Below are positions 60,594 through 64,000 of a stretch of 64,000 nt of DNA, piece after piece. The DNA is taken from the NCBI GenBank assembly GCA_964433635.1, contig CAYSSG010000005.1, forward strand, positions 1-64,000, in the 5' to 3' direction. Position 1 is the stretch's first letter; each line of letters opens with the position of its first letter. The position numbers were made by a program, and so were the translations under genes. Below the pieces are notes generated by a model, which did not search any database, was not told where the DNA came from, and saw only the letters and a program-made list of their open reading frames with translations. The stretch is from CAYSSG01 sp964433635. GTDB taxonomy: Bacteria > Atribacterota > Phoenicimicrobiia > Phoenicimicrobiales > Stramentimicrobiaceae.

Positions 60594-60878
60594 TAGTATT
60601 ACGTATACCGTATAACGTAGAGACTGAAGAATAATTGAAAATAGTAGAACTTAAGCCTCGACTTACGATTATAGAGAAAATTAATATTCAATATAACACT
60701 TAACACAGTGAATATAAAGTAAAGTCAATAATCCAGGATTCAATTAGACACTTAAGAAATTGTTTTATCGGATAAAACCAATTCCATGCGACAATATAAA
60801 GTTTGATGGCTTATGATTATAAGATTTAGCTTTCAATAATACTTAGAAACGTTATACGCAATACAATACGGTATACTA
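60594..60878. repeat. intergenic terminal-inverted-repeat element D (285 bp)
   Basis: Starts TAGTATTACGTATACCGTAT right after the rsmA stop and ends ...GGTATACTA. Read on the other strand, the right end begins TAGTATACCGTATTG. These are the cleanest matching termini (TAGTAT...ATACTA) of the four elements and define the family boundaries. The interior is AT-rich and non-coding. Confidence 0.75.
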
Positions 60879-60889
60879 TTTTAAATCTT

Positions 60890-60919
60890 TTGACAAACAA
60901 GCATTATACATGATAAAAT
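60890..60919 (+). promoter_or_regulatory. promoter after element D
   Basis: TTGACA (60890-60895), an 18-base spacer and TAAAAT (60914-60919), starting 12 bases beyond the repeat. It would drive the short transcript that ends at 61070 and, by read-through, spoVG. Confidence 0.65.
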
Positions 60920-60925
60920 TTGACA

Positions 60926-61070
60926 AATTCCAAAATAACCAAGGTAATCAATATCACAGACAGTCTTATGAAGGCACAGAAAAATTTGAATGCTAAGAAA
61001 AAGCTTTAAACTGAATGATGGAGGTACTCCTCAACACAGCAGGTATTCTCTGCTGTGTTTCTTTATCTTT
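60926..61070 (+). ncRNA. candidate small RNA or leader upstream of spoVG
   Basis: A stretch of about 145 bases bounded by a good promoter and a good intrinsic terminator, with no convincing ORF. It contains a GAGG-TACT-CCTC mini-hairpin just before the terminator. It does not match any riboswitch or housekeeping RNA that I can recognise. It may be an sRNA or a terminator-controlled leader of spoVG. Confidence 0.4.
61033..61070 (+). terminator. intrinsic terminator
   Basis: AACACAGCAG pairs perfectly with CTGCTGTGTT (10 bp, seven-base loop), then TTCTTTATCTTT. Confidence 0.8.
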
Positions 61071-61100
61071 AATACTAATCTGTGTTATAACAGGAGGTAC

Positions 61101-61169
61101 ATGACGATATGTAACAACGGAAAAAAGGAAAAGTATTTTATGGGAATCAAAATGATAGAGGTTTTGTGA
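61101..61169 (+). CDS. possible 22-residue small ORF
   Basis: ATG at 61101 has a perfect AGGAGG three bases upstream and reads MTICNNGKKEKYFMGIKMIE-VL to a TGA. The gap is short for a Shine-Dalgarno. It lies between the terminator at 61033 and spoVG. No homologue is recognised; it could be a leader peptide or chance. Confidence 0.25.
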   Translation: MTICNNGKKEKYFMGIKMIEVL

Positions 61170-61253
61170 AAAAGAACAAAAGAAGATGTTGTTAAATGTC
61201 TGGATACTGTGTTTACAAGAAAACTAAAAAACAAATAAGGCGGTGTACACAAA

Positions 61254-61616
61254 GTGCAAGTTACAGATGTGAGAATTAGAAGAATTCAAACTGATGGAAA
61301 ATTAAGAGCTTATGTTTCCATTACTTTTGATGATTCCTTTGTTGTTCATGATCTAAGGATTATTGATGGAAGAAAAGGTATGTTTGTAGCCATGCCCAGT
61401 AAATTGTTACCTAATGGAAATCATAAAGATATCGCACATCCTATCAATACCGAAGTCAGGGAAATGATTCAGAGTGCGGTATTGAAAGAGTATGAAGCAA
61501 CTGAAGGGGAAGCCCAGTCAAGTGTTGAATCTTCAACTCAGGAAGTAGAAGAGGGCAGCGAAGATATGTCAATTGATCTGGATTCAGAGGAAGAATCAGA
61601 GGAAGAAAAAGAATAA
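61254..61616 (+). CDS. spoVG: SpoVG-family RNA/DNA-binding regulator
   Basis: 120 aa. The first 85 residues are a full SpoVG domain: MQVTDVRIRRI, GKLRAYVSITFDDSFVVHDL and GLFVAMPS-like (GMFVAMPSKLLPNG). SpoVG binds nucleic acids and tunes septation and virulence genes in several non-sporulating species too. The remaining 35 residues are an acidic Ser/Glu tail, longer than usual. GTG at 61254 with AAGGCGG upstream. Between rsmA and glmU as in Gram-positives. Confidence 0.93.
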   Translation: MQVTDVRIRRIQTDGKLRAYVSITFDDSFVVHDLRIIDGRKGMFVAMPSKLLPNGNHKDIAHPINTEVREMIQSAVLKEYEATEGEAQSSVESSTQEVEEGSEDMSIDLDSEEESEEEKE

Positions 61617-61700
61617 AAGAATGCCTTGCTTAAAATGTAAATTAGTTTGTTTATCATATTAAAACCTGACAGTCCATAGAAAAACGATAGAGACGGAAGT

Positions 61701-61736
61701 TTCAGGGGAGTTAACTCCCCTGAATGTCTTTTTTAT
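61701..61736 (+). terminator. terminator after spoVG
   Basis: Perfect palindrome TTCAGGGGAGTT/AACTCCCCTGAA followed by TGTCTTTTTT. Confidence 0.88.
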
Positions 61737-61808
61737 ATTACCGGAAATCATTTTTGTAATTCCCTAACACTGGAGATTAAGCAGAAAAAAGTGTAACGAT
61801 TCTATGGA

Positions 61809-61883
61809 TGGGGTGTAGCCAAGCGGCAAGGCAAGGGAATTTGGATCCCTCATTCGGAGGTTCGAATCCTCCCACCCCAGCCA
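61809..61883 (+). tRNA. tRNA-Gln (anticodon TTG)
   Basis: Acceptor TGGGGTG/CACCCCA (the weak first pair is typical of tRNA-Gln), anticodon stem AGGGA/TCCCT, loop ATTTGGA, anticodon TTG. T-arm GGAGGTTCGAATCCTCC. CCA encoded. Confidence 0.95.
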
Positions 61884-62032
61884 ATCTGTTTTTATTTTTA
61901 TATGATTCCTGAAAATCAAGGATTGTAACAATATATTTTCTAAAATCACTTTTTTTGACGGCAATATACCATTCCTCAGGCAAATATGATCTTCTCGGAT
62001 TTTTTAAAAAAATGATCAGGCAGGATAGCGCT

Positions 62033-63421
62033 ATGAAATCTATCATATCTGTTATATTAGCGGCCGGACAGGGCAAAAGAATGAAATCTTCCTTTCCCAA
62101 GGTTCTGCATCAATTAGCGGGGAAACCCATGATTTCTTATTCTATTGCCCTGACAAAGTCACTGGAAATGAAAAAGAAACTGGTGGTGATTGGTCATCAG
62201 GCAGAAGAGATAAAGAATGCAATAGGCGATTCTGATAATGAATTGACTTTTATTTATCAGGAAAAGCAACTGGGTACTGCCCATGCCGTACAGCAGGCAA
62301 AACAGCATTTGACTGATTTCCCGGGAATTATCTTGATTTTATCGGCTGATGTGCCTCTTTTAAGAGCTGTCACAATTCAGGAAATGCTTACTTATCATAT
62401 CAATCACAAAGTCTTCTGCACATTACTGACTGCAAATACGGTACAGCCGGAAGGCTATGGTCGTATTATCAGAAATCAAAGGGGAGAGATTACCGGAATC
62501 ATTGAACAGAGAGACTTAAAAAAGGAACAGGAGCAAATCAGAGAGATTAATGCCGGTATCTACTGCTTTAGTGCCCCGGAACTGTGCATGGCTTTACAGC
62601 TTGTCAATCAAAATAATGATCAGAAGGAATACTACCTGACCGATGTAATCAGAATACTGGTGAATAAGGGATATTCAGTCGGAAGTGTTCTCGTCAGGGA
62701 CAATGAAGAGATCATCGGCGTAAATACCCGTGCAGATCTGTCGCTTGTTTCAAATATACTCTATCAAAGAAATGCATTTGAACATATGTCAAAGGGCGTT
62801 ACGATTATAAATCCGGAAAATACCTTTATTGAAGATTCTGTTAAAATTGGTCAGGATACCATTATTTACCCTTTCACCATCATTACCTCGGGAAGCGACA
62901 TCGGAAAGTTCTGTCAAATTGGTCCCTATTCTCATATTGTGAAGACGATTGTGGGAAATGATACCAGGATCTATTCCTCGGTTGTGGAAATGAGTAAAAT
63001 CGGAAATCGTACTACGATCGGACCATATGCTCACATCAGACCGGAAAGTATGATTGGAAATGAAGTCAGAGTAGGCAATTATGTTGAAGTAAAGAAATCA
63101 TTCATAGACCAGGGGAGCAAAGTCGGTCATCTCACCTATCTGGGGGATGCTACGCTAGGCAAAAAAGTAAATATTGGAGCAGGGACCATTACCTGTAATT
63201 ATGATGGTAAAAGGAAGAATCCCACCACTATCCAGGATGGGGTATTCATCGGAAGCAATAATTCGCTGGTTGCACCGGTAACCATTGGTCGTGATTCTTA
63301 TACTGCTGCCGGATCAACGATTACTACGGATGTTCCTGAGAACAGTTTAGCTATAGCCAGGTCCCGGCAGAAGAATATACCAGGTTGGGCAGAAAAGAGA
63401 TGCAGCAGTGAAAAACCATAA
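62033..63421 (+). CDS. glmU: bifunctional GlmU (GlcN-1-P acetyltransferase / GlcNAc-1-P uridylyltransferase)
   Basis: Makes UDP-GlcNAc for peptidoglycan. 462 aa. N-terminal pyrophosphorylase domain with VILAAGQGKRMKS (about 7-19), QLGTAHAVQQA and SADVPLL. The C-terminal half is a left-handed beta-helix of hexapeptide repeats (from about 255) with GPYAHIRPES, GNYVEVKKS, NIGAGTITCNYDGKRK and the acetyl-CoA site near AAGSTITTDVP. The start is ATG at 62033 with AGGA upstream; an earlier frame to 61955 overlaps tRNA-proximal sequence without a ribosome-binding site. prs follows. Confidence 0.97.
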   Translation: MKSIISVILAAGQGKRMKSSFPKVLHQLAGKPMISYSIALTKSLEMKKKLVVIGHQAEEIKNAIGDSDNELTFIYQEKQLGTAHAVQQAKQHLTDFPGIILILSADVPLLRAVTIQEMLTYHINHKVFCTLLTANTVQPEGYGRIIRNQRGEITGIIEQRDLKKEQEQIREINAGIYCFSAPELCMALQLVNQNNDQKEYYLTDVIRILVNKGYSVGSVLVRDNEEIIGVNTRADLSLVSNILYQRNAFEHMSKGVTIINPENTFIEDSVKIGQDTIIYPFTIITSGSDIGKFCQIGPYSHIVKTIVGNDTRIYSSVVEMSKIGNRTTIGPYAHIRPESMIGNEVRVGNYVEVKKSFIDQGSKVGHLTYLGDATLGKKVNIGAGTITCNYDGKRKNPTTIQDGVFIGSNNSLVAPVTIGRDSYTAAGSTITTDVPENSLAIARSRQKNIPGWAEKRCSSEKP

Positions 63422-63429
63422 AATTATGT

Positions 63430-63435
63430 TATAAT
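63430..63435 (+). promoter_or_regulatory. possible -10 of prs
   Basis: TATAAT within the extended form TGTTATAAT, just after the glmU stop. No clear -35, so prs may simply be co-transcribed with glmU. Confidence 0.3.
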
Positions 63436-63458
63436 ATCCAAGGAGGTAAAGAGAAGAG

Positions 63459-64000
63459 TTGATTGCATTTTCTCAAAGAGAATTACAGGTATTTTCAGGA
63501 AATGCCAATCCGGTGTTGGCTAAAGAGATTGTTTCCCATTTAGGAGTGGAGTTAGGTAAAGCGGAAGTATCCAGGTTTCCTGACGGTGAATTACATGTAC
63601 AGATTGATGATAACGTCCGGGGTCATGATGTATTTGTAATACAACCTACCTGCCATCCTGTGCATGAGCATCTGATGGAATTACTGGTGATGATTGATGC
63701 ACTTCACAGGGCTTCAGCAGAGCGAATAACCGCCGTGATACCTTATTACAGCTATGCCAGGCAGGATCGGAAGACCCGTCCCCGCGAGCCTATCACTGCC
63801 AAACTGATAGCTAATTTACTGGTACAGGCAGGAGCAGATCGTGTCCTGACGATGGATTTACATGCCGGACAGATTCAGGGATTTTTTGATATTCCCGTTG
63901 ACCATCTGGAGGCTGCCCCGATATTGGCAGATTATTTTAAAGGAAAAGACATATCCAATACTGTCATTGTTTCTCCCGACGTAGGAGGAACTGCCCGGGC
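63459..64000 (+). CDS. prs: ribose-phosphate pyrophosphokinase (partial, runs off the window)
   Basis: Makes PRPP from ribose-5-phosphate and ATP. The first 180 residues are present, and the gene continues past the window end. TTG start at 63459; AAGGAGG lies 12 bases upstream, a long gap, so the start is not certain. Visible: FSGNANPVLAKEI, SRFPDGELHVQI, IPYYSYARQDRKTRPREPI (flexible loop), TMDLHAGQIQGFFDIPVD (metal/ATP site) and VSPDVGGTARA. It follows glmU as in Bacillus. Confidence 0.95.
   Translation, partial: MIAFSQRELQVFSGNANPVLAKEIVSHLGVELGKAEVSRFPDGELHVQIDDNVRGHDVFVIQPTCHPVHEHLMELLVMIDALHRASAERITAVIPYYSYARQDRKTRPREPITAKLIANLLVQAGADRVLTMDLHAGQIQGFFDIPVDHLEAAPILADYFKGKDISNTVIVSPDVGGTAR

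Noticed and set aside
60926..61032. Known riboswitch or SRP/6S RNA
   Set aside because: The conserved cores of the classes I can recall (SAM, preQ1, fluoride, c-di-GMP, SRP small RNA) are absent.
61015..61110. Hydrophobic peptide of about 29 residues starting ATGATGGAGG
   Set aside because: It runs straight through the intrinsic terminator and has no ribosome-binding site; probably chance.
13626..64000. Sigma-54 (-24/-12) promoters
   Set aside because: rpoN is present, but no intergenic sequence with the GG-N10-GC spacing and context was convincing by eye.

Overview
The window reads as one contiguous, AT-rich bacterial chromosome segment, densely coded and almost entirely on the + strand. 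Only a hydrogenase maturation protease and an ion transporter are on the - strand. The backbone genes have Firmicutes-like order (rapZ-yvcK-whiA-rpoN, gap-tpiA-secG, rpsF-rpsR-yybS-like-rplI-dnaB, rsmA-spoVG-glmU-prs). The energy genes resemble those of anaerobic thermophiles and archaea: a 14-gene Mrp-type membrane-bound hydrogenase in the Pyrococcus mbhA-N order. I infer a strictly anaerobic, fermentative, H2- or formate-metabolising bacterium, with Atribacterota (OP9/JS1) as best guess. The phylum is not proven by anything I can compute here. No phage, IS transposase, CRISPR array or rRNA was seen.

Layout. 1-8.3 kb: ftsH and a complete dipeptide/oligopeptide ABC transporter. 8.3-18.5 kb: tRNA-Arg(CCT) next to argS, then rapZ-yvcK-whiA, rpoN, gap-tpiA, secG and a nicotinate phosphoribosyltransferase. 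18.5-19.2 kb: a repeat element and tRNA-Leu(GAG). 19.4-28.5 kb: hypA, mbhABCDEFGHIJKLMN and convergent hycI. 28.9-30.3 kb: a SPOR-domain protein and rex. 30.4-41.2 kb: a Rex-box promoter followed by a five-gene regulatory module (DRTGG, CBS-HATPase, DRTGG-like, PHP, HATPase), then a soluble NAD(P)-linked formate dehydrogenase (Trx-like ferredoxin, NuoE-like, NuoF-GltD fusion, FdhA) and a FocA-type channel. 41.3-49.2 kb: mobA, fdhD, an RNase H-fold gene and hypB-F-C-D-E. 49.3-54.9 kb: an AMMECR1 protein, an ArsB/NhaD-type transporter (-), mreB, mreC and an M16 peptidase. 54.9-64 kb: ribosomal protein, dnaB, rsmA, spoVG, glmU and partial prs genes, with five tRNAs (Lys, Glu, Val, Thr, Gln).

How the genes fit together. 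FocA moves formate, and MobA and FdhD build and sulfurate the molybdopterin cofactor of FdhA. The FdhA complex can exchange electrons between formate, NAD(H) and perhaps NADP(H) and ferredoxin. MBH can oxidise ferredoxin with H2 evolution and ion translocation, and HypA-F and HycI mature its NiFe centre. Rex, encoded just upstream, probably senses NADH/NAD+ and represses the formate dehydrogenase operon through the palindrome at 30484-30501.

The most novel signals are two. First, a family of four non-coding intergenic elements (153-618 bp) has inverted ends of consensus TAGTATWACGTATACCGTAT and sits exactly on, or directly after, the stop codon of the upstream gene. Second, the DRTGG/CBS/HATPase/PHP module has an unknown signalling role and is hard-wired to a redox enzyme. 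Its PHP gene appears to start at a non-canonical CTG or ATT codon.
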